A DNA stretch of 40,637 nucleotides from Candidatus Planktophila sp. (GTDB lineage Bacteria; Actinomycetota; Actinomycetes; Nanopelagicales; Nanopelagicaceae): NCBI GenBank assembly GCA_013205535.1, contig JABMMN010000064.1:1-40637 (forward strand), given 5' to 3'. Positions 8,335-18,198 of this stretch are shown one piece after another (position 1 is the stretch's first letter; each line of letters opens with the position of its first letter). The notes under the pieces were generated by a model that saw only the letters and a program-made list of their open reading frames with translations, did no database searches and was not told where the DNA came from. Position numbers and translations under genes: made by a program.

Positions 8335-8346
8335 CCACGAAAGTGG
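8335..8346 (+). other. GAAA-tetraloop hairpin in the rpsA leader
   Basis: CCAC-GAAA-GTGG is a perfect 4-base stem closed by a GNRA tetraloop, 33 bases before the rpsA start codon. S1 represses its own translation through structured leaders in other bacteria, so this could be part of such a site. The stem is short and chance is possible. Confidence 0.35.
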
Positions 8347-8379
8347 AACCTTCTACTCATCTATCCCTACGGAGCACAC

Positions 8380-9753
8380 TTGTCTACAGCACCAGTAATT
8401 GCATTGAATGATATTGGCTCGGCCGCAGATTTCCTCGCGGCAATCGAAGGAACAATTAGAAATTTTAATGACGGAGATCTTGTCACAGGAACTATCGTCC
8501 AAGTTGGTCGCGAAGAGGTACTCGTTGACATTGGATATAAGACTGAGGGAGTAATACCTTCTCGTGAGCTTTCAATTCGCCACGATGTAGATCCAAATGA
8601 GATTGTGAAAGTCGGTGAAAGTATTGAGGCTCTTGTCCTTCAAAAGGAGGACAAAGAGGGTCGTTTGATTCTCTCCAAAAAGCGCGCACAGTACGAACGC
8701 GCATGGGGTGGCATCGAAGGTAAGAAAGAGCGCGATGAAGTTGTCATCGGCACAGTCATTGAAGTTGTCAAGGGTGGGCTCATCGTTGATATCGGACTGC
8801 GTGGCTTCCTTCCAGCATCACTGGTCGAGATGCGTCGGGTACGTGATTTAACGCCTTACATTGGCAAGCAAGTCGAGGCCCGTATCATCGAACTGGATAA
8901 GAACCGAAACAATGTTGTTCTCTCCCGCCGGGCATTCCTAGAGCAGACCCAGTCCGAATCACGCACAACGTTTTTAAATCAATTACAAAAAGGTCAAGTT
9001 CGCTCGGGTGTCGTCTCATCAATCGTGAATTTCGGTGCCTTCGTGGACCTTGGTGGCGTTGATGGACTTGTCCACGTATCAGAGCTCTCATGGAAACATA
9101 TCGATCATCCAGGTGAGGTCGTTGAAGTTGGAGATGAAGTCACTGTTGAGGTTCTCGAAGTTGATTTTGAGCGCGAGCGTGTATCACTCTCACTCAAGGC
9201 AACGCAAGAAGATCCATGGCAGGCCTTTGCCCGTACCCACACAATCAATCAAGTTGTCCCAGGAGTGGTGACAAAGCTTGTCCCATTCGGAGCCTTCATT
9301 CGAGTACATGAAGGTATTGAAGGCCTTGTTCATATCTCTGAATTAGCCGAACGACATGTCGAGATTCCAGAGCAAGTTGTCGCCGTAGATGACGAGTTAT
9401 TCGTAAAAATTATTGATATCGATCTAGAGCGTCGGCGCATCTCACTCTCTCTTAAGCAGGCAAATGAGGGACACGAGATTGAAATCGAAGCCTTTGATCC
9501 AACTCAGTATGGAATGGCTGCTCGCTACGATGCCGAGGGAAACTTCATCTACCCTGAAGGTTTTGATTCGCAGACCCAAGAGTGGAAGCCAGGCCATGAA
9601 ACTCAGCGCGAGGAGTGGGAGCGTCAATACGCCCAAGCTCAAGAGCGCTTCATGGCTCACAAGAAGCAAAAAGCCGAAGCCAAGGCCGCCGATGCTGCCG
9701 CAGTTCCAGAGGCCACTGAAGTTGAATCAATAGAGGTAGTGGCTGCAGAGTAA
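8380..9753 (+). CDS. rpsA: 30S ribosomal protein S1
   Basis: 457 residues with four S1 RNA-binding repeats, the usual actinobacterial form (six in E. coli): about residues 33-105 (GDLVTGTIVQV), 121-186 (GTVIEVVKGGLIVDIG), 207-277 (GQVRSGVVSSIVNFGAFVDLGG) and 293-364 (NQVVPGVVTKLVPFGAFIRV). The tail is low-complexity, rich in Ala, Lys and Glu. The start codon is TTG 8380, supported by GGAG at 8371-8374 with 5-base spacing and by family alignment of the STAPVIALNDIGS beginning. It is the only gene here with a clear TTG start. A strong intrinsic terminator follows at 9764-9795. Confidence 0.96.
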   Translation: MSTAPVIALNDIGSAADFLAAIEGTIRNFNDGDLVTGTIVQVGREEVLVDIGYKTEGVIPSRELSIRHDVDPNEIVKVGESIEALVLQKEDKEGRLILSKKRAQYERAWGGIEGKKERDEVVIGTVIEVVKGGLIVDIGLRGFLPASLVEMRRVRDLTPYIGKQVEARIIELDKNRNNVVLSRRAFLEQTQSESRTTFLNQLQKGQVRSGVVSSIVNFGAFVDLGGVDGLVHVSELSWKHIDHPGEVVEVGDEVTVEVLEVDFERERVSLSLKATQEDPWQAFARTHTINQVVPGVVTKLVPFGAFIRVHEGIEGLVHISELAERHVEIPEQVVAVDDELFVKIIDIDLERRRISLSLKQANEGHEIEIEAFDPTQYGMAARYDAEGNFIYPEGFDSQTQEWKPGHETQREEWERQYAQAQERFMAHKKQKAEAKAADAAAVPEATEVESIEVVAAE

Positions 9754-9763
9754 ATATTTGAAA

Positions 9764-9795
9764 GAAAAGACCCAGCGCATGTGCTGGGTCTTTTC
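9764..9795 (+). terminator. Intrinsic terminator after rpsA
   Basis: GAAAAGACCCAGC (9764-9776) pairs perfectly over 13 bases with 9783-9795 around a 6-base loop, and the 3' arm ends in TCTTTTC. With A-rich and T-rich arm ends it could work in both directions. It is the clearest terminator in the window and begins 10 bases after the rpsA stop. Confidence 0.85.
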
Positions 9796-9824
9796 TATTG
9801 TGGGGGAGAGAATTCGGTTGGGGC

Positions 9825-9830
9825 TATCCT
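9825..9830 (+). promoter_or_regulatory. Predicted -10 element of coaE
   Basis: TATCCT ends exactly 6 bases before the coaE ATG at 9837, again predicting a leaderless transcript. It lies just downstream of the rpsA terminator, as expected for a new transcription unit. Confidence 0.55.
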
Positions 9831-9836
9831 TACCGC

Positions 9837-10427
9837 ATGCTCGTCATCGGATTAACTGGCGGTATCGGTAGTGGAAAGTCACTGGCCGCCGAATATTTTG
9901 CCGACCTGGGTGCCTTAGTCATCGATGCCGATCAACTAGCCCGGGCAGCGATAGAGCGGGGTTCAACCGGCTTTGATCAGACTCTTGCTGCCTTTGGAGA
10001 TTCAATTCTTAAAGATGGTGAGATTGATAGACAGGTGCTAGGAGAAATAATTTTTAAGGATGCAAGTCATAAGGCAACTTTAGAATCGATCATTCACCCT
10101 TATGTTCGCAAACAGTTCGAGGCTGCAGTGGCATCGCTCACGGGTAAGCAAACCTTGGTCTATGAGATCCCACTTCTCTTTGAGACTAACGCGGCCGATC
10201 GCTTCGACCTTGTGATAACAATCGAGGCCGAGATGGATATCCGTATCGCTCGATTGCGTGCGAAGGGCTTACATCTCTCCCAGATTCAGGCCCGCATCGC
10301 AGCCCAGGCCACACGAGAGCAAAGGCTCTCTATCGCCGATTTCGTCATCGAGAACAATGGCACGGCCGATGATTTGGCGCGTCAGGTCGAAAATATTTGG
10401 GATGGTTTAACTCCGACTTCTAACTAG
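9837..10427 (+). CDS. coaE: Dephospho-CoA kinase
   Basis: 196 residues beginning MLVIGLTGGIGSGKS, with the P-loop GGIGSGKS at residues 8-15 at the very N-terminus as in the family. Other family features are VIDADQLAR, the IIHPYVR motif, VYEIPLLFE and the C-terminal ADFVIENNG. It catalyses the last step of coenzyme A synthesis. The frame runs upstream to a TTG at 9798, but that would add 13 residues not seen in CoaE and would start within the terminator region; ATG 9837 is chosen. The stop TAG (10425-10427) also forms part of the predicted uvrB -10 hexamer. Confidence 0.95.
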   Translation: MLVIGLTGGIGSGKSLAAEYFADLGALVIDADQLARAAIERGSTGFDQTLAAFGDSILKDGEIDRQVLGEIIFKDASHKATLESIIHPYVRKQFEAAVASLTGKQTLVYEIPLLFETNAADRFDLVITIEAEMDIRIARLRAKGLHLSQIQARIAAQATREQRLSIADFVIENNGTADDLARQVENIWDGLTPTSN

Positions 10428-10430
10428 AAT
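10425..10430 (+). promoter_or_regulatory. Predicted -10 element of uvrB, overlapping the coaE stop codon
   Basis: TAGAAT is followed by 6 bases and the uvrB ATG at 10437. The first three bases are the coaE stop codon. There is no Shine-Dalgarno sequence in this 9-base gap, so a leaderless uvrB message is the simplest reading. Confidence 0.5.
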
Positions 10431-10436
10431 TGGTGC

Positions 10437-12518
10437 ATGCGCCCAGTATCGGATTTACAGCGACGGGTCGAACCATTTCAAGTAATCAGTGACTATATTC
10501 CCGCTGGTGATCAACCCGAGGCGATTGCTGAGATCGCTCGGCGCTTTGAGGCTGGAGAGCAGGATGTCGTTCTACTTGGAGCAACGGGAACTGGCAAATC
10601 TGCGACTACGGCCTGGCTCATAGAAAAGCTTCAACGCCCGACCCTTGTCTTGGCACCCAATAAAACCCTGGCCGCCCAATTAGCAAATGAGTTTCGTGAG
10701 CTTTTACCAAATAATGCCGTTGAATACTTCGTCTCTTATTACGACTACTACCAACCAGAGGCCTATGTCCCTCAGACCGATACATTCATTGAGAAGGATT
10801 CAAGTGTCAACGATGAGGTTGAACGGCTGCGCCACTCTGCAACCAACTCATTACTAACGCGCAGAGATGTCATAGTTGTAGCAACCGTCTCCTGTATTTA
10901 CGGCCTTGGTACCCCTCAAGAGTACGTCGATCGGATGGTGACACTTCGCGTAGGGGATGAAATTGAGCGAAATGCCCTGCTTCGTCGATTCGTAGATGTT
11001 CAGTACAAGCGAAATGACGTGGCCTTTGAGAGAGGGACCTTTAGAGTCCGTGGGGATACGATCGAGATAATTCCGATGTATGAGGAGTTAGCGATTCGAA
11101 TCGAGATGTTCGGCGATGAGATAGAGAAAATTACGAGTCTTCACCCTTTAACTGGAGAAATCATCCGAGATGAGAGCGAGACACATATCTTTCCCGCCAC
11201 TCATTATGCCGCCGGACCCGAGACCATAAAACGGGCGATAGGAGATATCGCGGATGAGTTACAGATTCAACTCAATCTCTTCGAAAAACAGGGCAAGCTC
11301 CTTGAGGCACAGCGATTACGGATGCGCACGACCTTTGATCTAGAGATGATGGAGCAGATCGGTTTCTGCAGCGGCATCGAGAATTACTCTCGCCATCTAG
11401 ATGGCCGCGAGCCTGCCTCTGCTCCCAACTGTCTCTTGGATTACTTTCCTGAAGACTTTCTTGTTGTCATTGATGAGAGCCATGTGACCATACCCCAACT
11501 GGGTGCGATGTATGAGGGCGATGCATCCAGGAAGCGAACTCTGGTAGAACATGGCTTTCGTCTACCGAGTGCGCTAGATAATCGCCCACTTAAGTTTCCC
11601 GAGTTTCTAGAGCGCACAGGCCAAAAGCTTTATCTCTCAGCCACTCCCGGAAAGTATGAGATGGCAAAGATTGGTGGAGATGTCGTCGAACAGGTAATCC
11701 GTCCAACTGGACTGATAGATCCCCAAATCGTCATCAAACCCATCAAGGGACAGATCGATGATTTACTCCATGAGATCAGCATCCGCGCCGATAAAAATGA
11801 GAGAGTTCTTGTAACGACCCTGACAAAGAAGATGTCAGAGGATTTGACGGAATACATGCAGGAAAAGGGAGTTCGAGTCCGTTATCTGCACTCGGAGGTC
11901 GACACTTTGCGCCGGGTAGAGCTCTTACGTGAGCTTCGGATGGGGGATTACGATGTGCTGATCGGGATCAACCTACTTCGAGAAGGTTTGGATTTACCTG
12001 AAGTCTCACTCGTTGCAATTCTAGATGCCGATAAAGAGGGCTTCTTGCGCTCGGCCACATCGTTGATTCAAACCATCGGCCGTGCGGCGCGAAATGTCTC
12101 GGGTGAGGTTCATATGTATGCCGATAACATTACCGATTCGATGGCCAAGGCTATAGATGAGACTAATCGTCGCCGTGCAAAGCAGGTGACCTACAATCGT
12201 GAGCGTGGAGTAGATCCACAGCCCTTGCGTAAGAAAATCGCCGATATTACAGATTTGATTAACCGTGAGTCGGCGGATACAGATGAGCTATTAGAGACGA
12301 GCAAGAGGGCAAATCAGAAGAGTTCTACATCGACTGGCATCTACCCAAAGAGCACAACATCGCTGCCACGACAGGATCTCATGGCATTGATAGGCTCTCT
12401 CACCGATCAGATGAAAAATTCAGCTGCGCAACTCCAGTTCGAGGTAGCAGCCCGCTTGCGCGATGAGATCAAGCTCCTTAAGAAAGAGCTTCGTTCTATG
12501 GAAGAGGCTGGTGTTTAA
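10437..12518 (+). CDS. uvrB: Excinuclease ABC subunit B
   Basis: 693 residues, full length. Walker A GATGTGKS is at 48-55, the beta-hairpin that clamps damaged DNA is recognisable in [13 protein letters not shown], the conserved helicase motifs include [12 protein letters not shown] and LYLSATPG, and [18 protein letters not shown] with QTIGRAARN completes the C-terminal helicase half. A UVR domain that contacts UvrC closes the protein (about 650-690, [17 protein letters not shown]). UvrB verifies lesions after UvrA loading. Its TAA overlaps the uvrA ATG by one base (TAATG). Confidence 0.98.
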   Translation: MRPVSDLQRRVEPFQVISDYIPAGDQPEAIAEIARRFEAGEQDVVLLGATGTGKSATTAWLIEKLQRPTLVLAPNKTLAAQLANEFRELLPNNAVEYFVSYYDYYQPEAYVPQTDTFIEKDSSVNDEVERLRHSATNSLLTRRDVIVVATVSCIYGLGTPQEYVDRMVTLRVGDEIERNALLRRFVDVQYKRNDVAFERGTFRVRGDTIEIIPMYEELAIRIEMFGDEIEKITSLHPLTGEIIRDESETHIFPATHYAAGPETIKRAIGDIADELQIQLNLFEKQGKLLEAQRLRMRTTFDLEMMEQIGFCSGIENYSRHLDGREPASAPNCLLDYFPEDFLVVIDESHVTIPQLGAMYEGDASRKRTLVEHGFRLPSALDNRPLKFPEFLERTGQKLYLSATPGKYEMAKIGGDVVEQVIRPTGLIDPQIVIKPIKGQIDDLLHEISIRADKNERVLVTTLTKKMSEDLTEYMQEKGVRVRYLHSEVDTLRRVELLRELRMGDYDVLIGINLLREGLDLPEVSLVAILDADKEGFLRSATSLIQTIGRAARNVSGEVHMYADNITDSMAKAIDETNRRRAKQVTYNRERGVDPQPLRKKIADITDLINRESADTDELLETSKRANQKSSTSTGIYPKSTTSLPRQDLMALIGSLTDQMKNSAAQLQFEVAARLRDEIKLLKKELRSMEEAGV

Positions 12519-15370
12519 TGAGTATCGACAAGCTAGTCGTGCGGGGTGCACGTGAACATAATCTCAAAAATGTCTCGATTGAGCTTCCACGTAACGCTCT
12601 TATCGTCTTCACTGGCCTCTCAGGCTCAGGAAAATCATCTCTTGCATTTGACACTATCTTTGCCGAAGGCCAGCGCCGATATGTGGAGTCACTCTCTGCC
12701 TATGCCCGTCAATTTCTCGGCCAGATGGACAAACCAGATGTGGATTTCATTGAAGGTCTATCTCCGGCAGTCTCAATCGATCAAAAATCTACTAACCGAA
12801 ATCCGCGCTCTACCGTTGGGACGATTACCGAGGTGTACGACTATCTACGTCTGCTCTTTGCTCGAGCAGGACGGCCACACTGTCCATCATGTGGAAAGGC
12901 CGTGTCCCGCCAGTCTCCACAACAGATAGTTGATCAGATATTAGCGATGCCACCGACGACGAAGTTTCAGGTTCTTGCACCCGTAATACGGGCTCGTAAG
13001 GGTGAGTTCCTCGATCTCTTCACCGAATTGATCACCCAAGGCTATTCGCGTGCACGAGTTGATGGTGAAGTCGTTGCTTTGAACGCGGTACCTAAGTTAA
13101 AGAAGCAGGAAAAACATAGTATTGAGGTTGTCATCGATCGCCTAAGCGCAAAGGTAGAAAGTAAGACCCGGCTGACAGACTCTATTGAGACGGCGCTGCG
13201 TTTAGCCTCTGGAATCGTGATCTTAGATTTTGTTGACTCTAAATCAGCGGACAAAGAGAGAACCTTTAGCGAACACCTTGCCTGTCATGACTGCAACCTT
13301 TCCTTTGAAGAGTTAGAGCCACGCTCCTTCTCCTTCAACTCACCATTCGGAGCATGCCCTGAGTGCTCTGGAATAGGCACAAAGTTGGAGGTAGATCAGG
13401 AGCTCATCATTCCCGATGATTCGATCTCTATTAATGATGGTGCCATTGCACCATGGTCGGGTGGTCAATCATCTGATTACTTCATTCGACTCTTAGAGGC
13501 TCTAGCCAAAGATATGCCCTTCTCCCTGGATGTTCCGTGGAAGAAGATCTCTGTGAAATCTCGTGAGGCGATCATCAATGGCTATGAATATGAGATCAAA
13601 ATGAGATACAAAGGACGCTACGGGACTAAGAACTACACCACTGGCTTTGAAGGTGTGGTTCCATTTATCCACCGGCGCCATAGTGAGACCGATAGTGATT
13701 ACAGCCGTGATAAGTACGAGGCATATATGCGCCAAATTCCCTGTCAGGTCTGTAATGGGGCCAGACTCAAGCCTGAAGTTTTAGCAGTAACCATCGGTCA
13801 AAAGAATATCTCGGAGATAACTGAACTCTCAATCTCTGAGTGCGCCACTTTCTTGAAAAACATCAAACTCACAAAACGTGAGGCGCAGATCGCCCAACGC
13901 GTCATGAAAGAGGTCAATGCTCGTCTCGGATTTCTCCTTGATGTTGGTTTAGATTATTTATCTTTAGCGCGACCAGCTGCCACGCTCTCCGGTGGAGAGG
14001 CACAGCGGATCCGTTTGGCTACACAGATCGGAAGTGGTCTCGTGGGGGTTCTCTACGTATTGGATGAGCCAAGTATCGGTCTACATCAGCGGGATAACCG
14101 CCGTCTGATTGAAACGCTCACTCACCTGCGCGATTTGGGAAATACCTTGATCGTCGTTGAGCACGATGAAGAGACGATACGCACGGCAGACTGGATCGTA
14201 GATATCGGGCCTGGCGCGGGGGAGCACGGCGGTCATGTCGTTGTCTCCGGCACTTATGAGGAGCTCATCGCCTCCAAGGAGTCGATTACAGGCGCTTATC
14301 TCTCTGGCCGTAGATCAATCGCTACGCCAACTAGCCGTCGTCCGATTGATAGTAAGCGAGCTTTAACTGTCAAGGGAGCAAAAGAGAATAATCTGAAAGA
14401 TATCGATGTAACGATTCCGTTGGGCGTCTTTGTATCTGTCACTGGGGTAAGTGGCTCAGGAAAATCAACTTTAGTAAATGAGATTCTTTACACGGTTCTG
14501 GCCAATAAACTCAATGGGGCCCGACTGGTGCCAGGGCGCCATCGAAGTGTAAGTGGAGTTGATCTGCTCGATAAAGTTGTCCACGTTGATCAATCACCGA
14601 TTGGGCGTACACCTCGATCAAATCCAGCCACATATACCGGCCTCTTCGACAAGGTTCGAGCCCTGTTCTCTGAAACAACCGAGGCAAAGATACGAGGCTA
14701 TAGCCAGGGCAGATTCTCATTTAATGTCAAAGGCGGCCGATGCGAGAACTGCACTGGTGATGGCACGATCACAATCGAGATGAACTTCCTGCCAGATGTC
14801 TATGTTCCATGTGAGGTCTGCCATGGCGCACGCTATAACCGTGAAACTCTGGAGGTACATTACAAGGGCAAAACAATCGCTGATGTCTTGAATATGCCGA
14901 TAGAACAGGCTCATTCATTTTTCGAATCAGTTCCAACGATTGCAAGGTTTCTCAAGACACTCAATGATGTAGGTCTGGGCTATGTGCGACTTGGCCAATC
15001 GGCGCCGACCCTTTCAGGGGGAGAGGCTCAGCGGGTGAAACTTGCTACTGAACTTCAGCGCCGCTCAACGGGTCGAACTATCTACGTTTTAGATGAGCCA
15101 ACGACGGGACTGCACTTTGAAGATGTCAGCAAACTACTCGTTGTTCTCAATCGCCTTGTTGACACTGGTAATACTGTTGTCGTAATCGAACACAACTTAG
15201 ATGTCATTAAATGCTCGGATTGGGTGATTGACATGGGTCCTGAGGGCGGATTCAGGGGTGGCTTGGTAGTTGCTGAGGGAAGTCCTGAAGCCGTGGCAAA
15301 GGTAGCAGGAAGTTATACAGGGCAGTATCTGGCTCCGATGCTTAAACATAATCGAAAAGTCTCAGCTTAG
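12518..15370 (+). CDS. uvrA: Excinuclease ABC subunit A
   Basis: 950 residues with two ABC-type ATPase modules. Walker A motifs are GLSGSGKS (33-40) and GVSGSGKS in the second half. Signatures are [19 protein letters not shown] and [15 protein letters not shown], and Walker B motifs are [13 protein letters not shown] and [13 protein letters not shown]. Zinc-binding cysteine pairs are visible at CHDCNLSF...CPECSG and CENCTGDG...CEVCHG. The protein is the damage sensor of nucleotide excision repair. The start at 12518 overlaps the uvrB stop, indicating translational coupling and balanced UvrA/UvrB production. Confidence 0.98.
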   Translation: MSIDKLVVRGAREHNLKNVSIELPRNALIVFTGLSGSGKSSLAFDTIFAEGQRRYVESLSAYARQFLGQMDKPDVDFIEGLSPAVSIDQKSTNRNPRSTVGTITEVYDYLRLLFARAGRPHCPSCGKAVSRQSPQQIVDQILAMPPTTKFQVLAPVIRARKGEFLDLFTELITQGYSRARVDGEVVALNAVPKLKKQEKHSIEVVIDRLSAKVESKTRLTDSIETALRLASGIVILDFVDSKSADKERTFSEHLACHDCNLSFEELEPRSFSFNSPFGACPECSGIGTKLEVDQELIIPDDSISINDGAIAPWSGGQSSDYFIRLLEALAKDMPFSLDVPWKKISVKSREAIINGYEYEIKMRYKGRYGTKNYTTGFEGVVPFIHRRHSETDSDYSRDKYEAYMRQIPCQVCNGARLKPEVLAVTIGQKNISEITELSISECATFLKNIKLTKREAQIAQRVMKEVNARLGFLLDVGLDYLSLARPAATLSGGEAQRIRLATQIGSGLVGVLYVLDEPSIGLHQRDNRRLIETLTHLRDLGNTLIVVEHDEETIRTADWIVDIGPGAGEHGGHVVVSGTYEELIASKESITGAYLSGRRSIATPTSRRPIDSKRALTVKGAKENNLKDIDVTIPLGVFVSVTGVSGSGKSTLVNEILYTVLANKLNGARLVPGRHRSVSGVDLLDKVVHVDQSPIGRTPRSNPATYTGLFDKVRALFSETTEAKIRGYSQGRFSFNVKGGRCENCTGDGTITIEMNFLPDVYVPCEVCHGARYNRETLEVHYKGKTIADVLNMPIEQAHSFFESVPTIARFLKTLNDVGLGYVRLGQSAPTLSGGEAQRVKLATELQRRSTGRTIYVLDEPTTGLHFEDVSKLLVVLNRLVDTGNTVVVIEHNLDVIKCSDWVIDMGPEGGFRGGLVVAEGSPEAVAKVAGSYTGQYLAPMLKHNRKVSA

Positions 15371-15380
15371 AAACACTGCA

Positions 15381-17300
15381 ATGGCAGATCCGCGTAGTTA
15401 TAGACCAAACAATATCCCACAGCTTCCCGGCGTCTATCGTTTTTATAACGAGGCTGAGAAAGTCATCTATGTCGGTAAGGCGAAGAATTTAAAAAATAGG
15501 GTGAGCAGTTACTTTCAAAGCAATCTTGCGACTAAGACAAATCGAATGGTTCATGAAGCGGTCCGAGTTGAATGGACGATTGTTGCCACAGAGGTTGAGG
15601 CACTTGCTCTGGAGTTTGCCTGGATAAAGCAGTACAACCCTCATTACAATGTGCAGTTCCGTGATGATAAGTCGTATCCATATCTTGCAGTGAGTATAAA
15701 AGATGAGTTTCCACGTATTTTTATCACACGCAAATCAAAGTTACCTGGAATCAAATACTTTGGGCCTTTCTCACATACTTGGGCACTGCGAAATACTTTT
15801 GATGTTATTTTGAAGGTTTTTCCCATCCGCTCATGCTCGAGCGCTAACTTTGAAAGAGCACGCAGGACCAAGAGACAGTGCTTACTGGGGGATATAGGAA
15901 AGTGTGCTGCACCTTGTGTGAATTGGATCTCAAAGGATGAACATAACTCTCTAGCCAATCGTTTGGTCGATTTCATGACAGAGGGCAGTACGGATATCAT
16001 CCCGACCCTTGAACGTGAGATGCAGTTGGCATCTGATAAGGACGAGTTTGAGCGTGCTATCAAGATCCGTGATTCGATAACGGCCATTAGGCGCTCTCAG
16101 GAGAGCACTGATGCAATGTGGCCGCAAAATTTGAGCGCCGATCTTATTGCGATTCATCACGATGGGTCCCATGCTGCAGGTTCGATTTTTATCGTGCGCT
16201 CTGGAGCGATCAAAGGATCGCGCTCCTGGATCGTTGACCAATCTAAAACTCTTGAGGGTGATGATGAGTTAACCTCTCTCTTCTCATCGATCTATGGACA
16301 GGCCGCCGCTAGCGATGTGCCTTCGGAGATTTTGCTCAATGAAAGACCGGCAGATGCCCACGCCCTCGAAAGCTGGTTATCAGGTATTCGAGGCGCACCA
16401 GTTGTCATCAAGGTGCCTGCGCGGGGTGAGAAAGTTGAGCTGCTCGCGACGGTCAAGCGCAACGCTCAATACTCCTTGATTCAATATCTGAGTAAGCGCT
16501 CTAACGATGCTGCAGTAAGTGGTAAGGCTTTGATTGAGATTGAAGAGCTATTGAATCTGGCTAAAACTCCACTGCGTATCGAGTGTTTTGATATCTCGAA
16601 TATTTCTGGAACCTCTGTAGTTGCCTCGATGGTTGTCTTTGAGGATGGTATGGTGAAGAAGAGTGAGTATCGACGCTTTATCATCGATACAAGTGAGGGT
16701 TTTGATGATACTCGAGCGATGCATCAGGTAATCACTCGCAGATTAAAACGGCTCCTAGATGATCGCAAGGAGAACGCTGCAGAGGTGGCCGAACTTGGTG
16801 GCAAACCGAGTAAGTTCGCATACCCTCCTCAGTTGATAGTGGTGGACGGTGGACTTCCACAGGTCAATGCCGCAGCGCGAGCTTTAAGTGATCTTGGTAT
16901 CTCCGATATAGCCCTGTGCGGTTTGGCAAAACGCTTAGAGGAGGTCTGGCTGCCAGGAGCGCCAGATCCTTTGATTTTGCCGCGCAGTAGTGAGGGTCTT
17001 TACCTACTTCAACGAATTCGAGATGAAGCTCATCGCTTTGCAATCTCCTTTCATCGCTCACGCCGCTCAAAGGTGATGCTCGAATCAGTTCTAGATGAGG
17101 TCCCTCAACTGGGACAGGCACGTCGCAGCGCCTTACTTGCGCGCTTTGGCTCTGTGGCTGCGATAAGAAAGGCCAGTCGCGAAGATATTGCAGCAACTCC
17201 AGGCATAGGCGTAAAAATCGCCGATTTAATAGGAAATCACCTTGAGGCAATTGCAACGCAGAAGGTCAACGTTGAGACGGGAGAGATAACCCGTGATTAA
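15381..17300 (+). CDS. uvrC: Excinuclease ABC subunit C
   Basis: 639 residues. The GIY-YIG nuclease domain is N-terminal (LPGVYRFYNEAEKVIYVGKAKNLKNR, about 14-39), a UVR domain that binds UvrB lies near 207-240 (DEFERAIKIRDSI), the RNase H-like second nuclease is in the middle (IECFDISNISG, then VVDGGLPQV), and paired helix-hairpin-helix motifs end the protein (FGSVAAIRKASREDIAATPGIG). It makes both incisions in excision repair. It begins 10 bases after uvrA, so uvrB-uvrA-uvrC form one cluster. No clear ribosome-binding site is visible. Confidence 0.97.
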   Translation: MADPRSYRPNNIPQLPGVYRFYNEAEKVIYVGKAKNLKNRVSSYFQSNLATKTNRMVHEAVRVEWTIVATEVEALALEFAWIKQYNPHYNVQFRDDKSYPYLAVSIKDEFPRIFITRKSKLPGIKYFGPFSHTWALRNTFDVILKVFPIRSCSSANFERARRTKRQCLLGDIGKCAAPCVNWISKDEHNSLANRLVDFMTEGSTDIIPTLEREMQLASDKDEFERAIKIRDSITAIRRSQESTDAMWPQNLSADLIAIHHDGSHAAGSIFIVRSGAIKGSRSWIVDQSKTLEGDDELTSLFSSIYGQAAASDVPSEILLNERPADAHALESWLSGIRGAPVVIKVPARGEKVELLATVKRNAQYSLIQYLSKRSNDAAVSGKALIEIEELLNLAKTPLRIECFDISNISGTSVVASMVVFEDGMVKKSEYRRFIIDTSEGFDDTRAMHQVITRRLKRLLDDRKENAAEVAELGGKPSKFAYPPQLIVVDGGLPQVNAAARALSDLGISDIALCGLAKRLEEVWLPGAPDPLILPRSSEGLYLLQRIRDEAHRFAISFHRSRRSKVMLESVLDEVPQLGQARRSALLARFGSVAAIRKASREDIAATPGIGVKIADLIGNHLEAIATQKVNVETGEITRD

Positions 17301-17332
17301 AGGGTGCTTGACAGGTGTAAGAGGATTACGTT

Positions 17333-18196
17333 GTGAATGAGAGCGAGATCCTAGTTCTGACAGGCATGTCAGGTGCTGGTCGTTCAACTGCGGCTCACGC
17401 TCTAGAGGATTTGGGTTGGCATGTTGTGGATAATCTGCCGCCATCGCTTCTACCCGCGCTAGTGGCCAAAGGTGGCGGTCCAGACGGTAAAGAGTATGCA
17501 GTCGTGGTTGATGTGAGAGGTGGCCACTTCTTTGATGAGCTCATGAGTGGTTTAGATGCACTCAAGAAGGCAGGCTCGTCATATCGCTTGATATTCCTTG
17601 ATGCCACTGATCAGGCCCTTGTCCAACGCTTTGAATCTACTCGACGGCCTCACCCATTGCAGGATAGTGATCGTATCGTTGATGGGATTATCAGAGAGCG
17701 GATGAAATTAGATGAGATTAGATCCCACTGTAATATCACCATAGATACAACTAATTTGAATGTACATCAATTAGAGAAGCGAATAGGTGAGATATTTGGT
17801 GCAGGCAAGACGGATGGCATTCGCATCAATGTTCTCTCTTTTGGTTATAAATTTGGAATTCCCGTTGATGCAGATTTAGTTTTGGATTGTCGCTTCATTC
17901 CTAATCCACACTGGATTCCCGAACTACGGCCTTTGACAGGTCTGACAACACAGGTGAGTGAAAAAGTGTTGAATAGCCCTGGAGTGAGCGATTTTATTTC
18001 TCAGTACGTTGACTTAGTTTCAACCATGGTCCCTGGATATATGAATGAGGGAAAGAAGTATCTGACTATCGCCATCGGTTGTACAGGGGGTAAACATCGC
18101 AGCGTTGCAGTCACTGCGGAGATATCAAAGGGCTTGAATTCAAAGGGTAACTTGATTTCTGCATATCCAACTCATCGTGATGTGGGGCGCGAATAA
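17333..18196 (+). CDS. rapZ: RNase adapter protein RapZ (YvcJ family nucleotide-binding protein)
   Basis: 287 residues. The P-loop GMSGAGRST begins at residue 11, the ALEDLGWHVVDNLPPSLLP block and the LDATDQALVQRFESTRRPHPL block are both diagnostic, and the C-terminal domain has LSFGYKFGIPVDADLVLDCRFIPNPHW and IGCTGGKHRSV. In E. coli RapZ controls GlmS synthesis through small RNAs; in Gram-positives the role is less defined, so only family membership is claimed. The start is GTG 17333 with AGAGGA at 17320-17325. It is followed after 2 bases by yvcK, forming the widely conserved rapZ-yvcK-whiA cluster. Confidence 0.96.
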   Translation: MNESEILVLTGMSGAGRSTAAHALEDLGWHVVDNLPPSLLPALVAKGGGPDGKEYAVVVDVRGGHFFDELMSGLDALKKAGSSYRLIFLDATDQALVQRFESTRRPHPLQDSDRIVDGIIRERMKLDEIRSHCNITIDTTNLNVHQLEKRIGEIFGAGKTDGIRINVLSFGYKFGIPVDADLVLDCRFIPNPHWIPELRPLTGLTTQVSEKVLNSPGVSDFISQYVDLVSTMVPGYMNEGKKYLTIAIGCTGGKHRSVAVTAEISKGLNSKGNLISAYPTHRDVGRE

Positions 18197-18198
18197 CG

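Noticed and set aside
9798-9836. Extended coaE start at TTG 9798
   Set aside because: Adds residues absent in CoaE, begins at the end of the rpsA terminator and conflicts with the well-placed TATCCT before ATG 9837.
15644-16087. 147-codon minus-strand open frame inside uvrC
   Set aside because: Antisense to conserved UvrC; its translation has no recognisable domain or neighbours.
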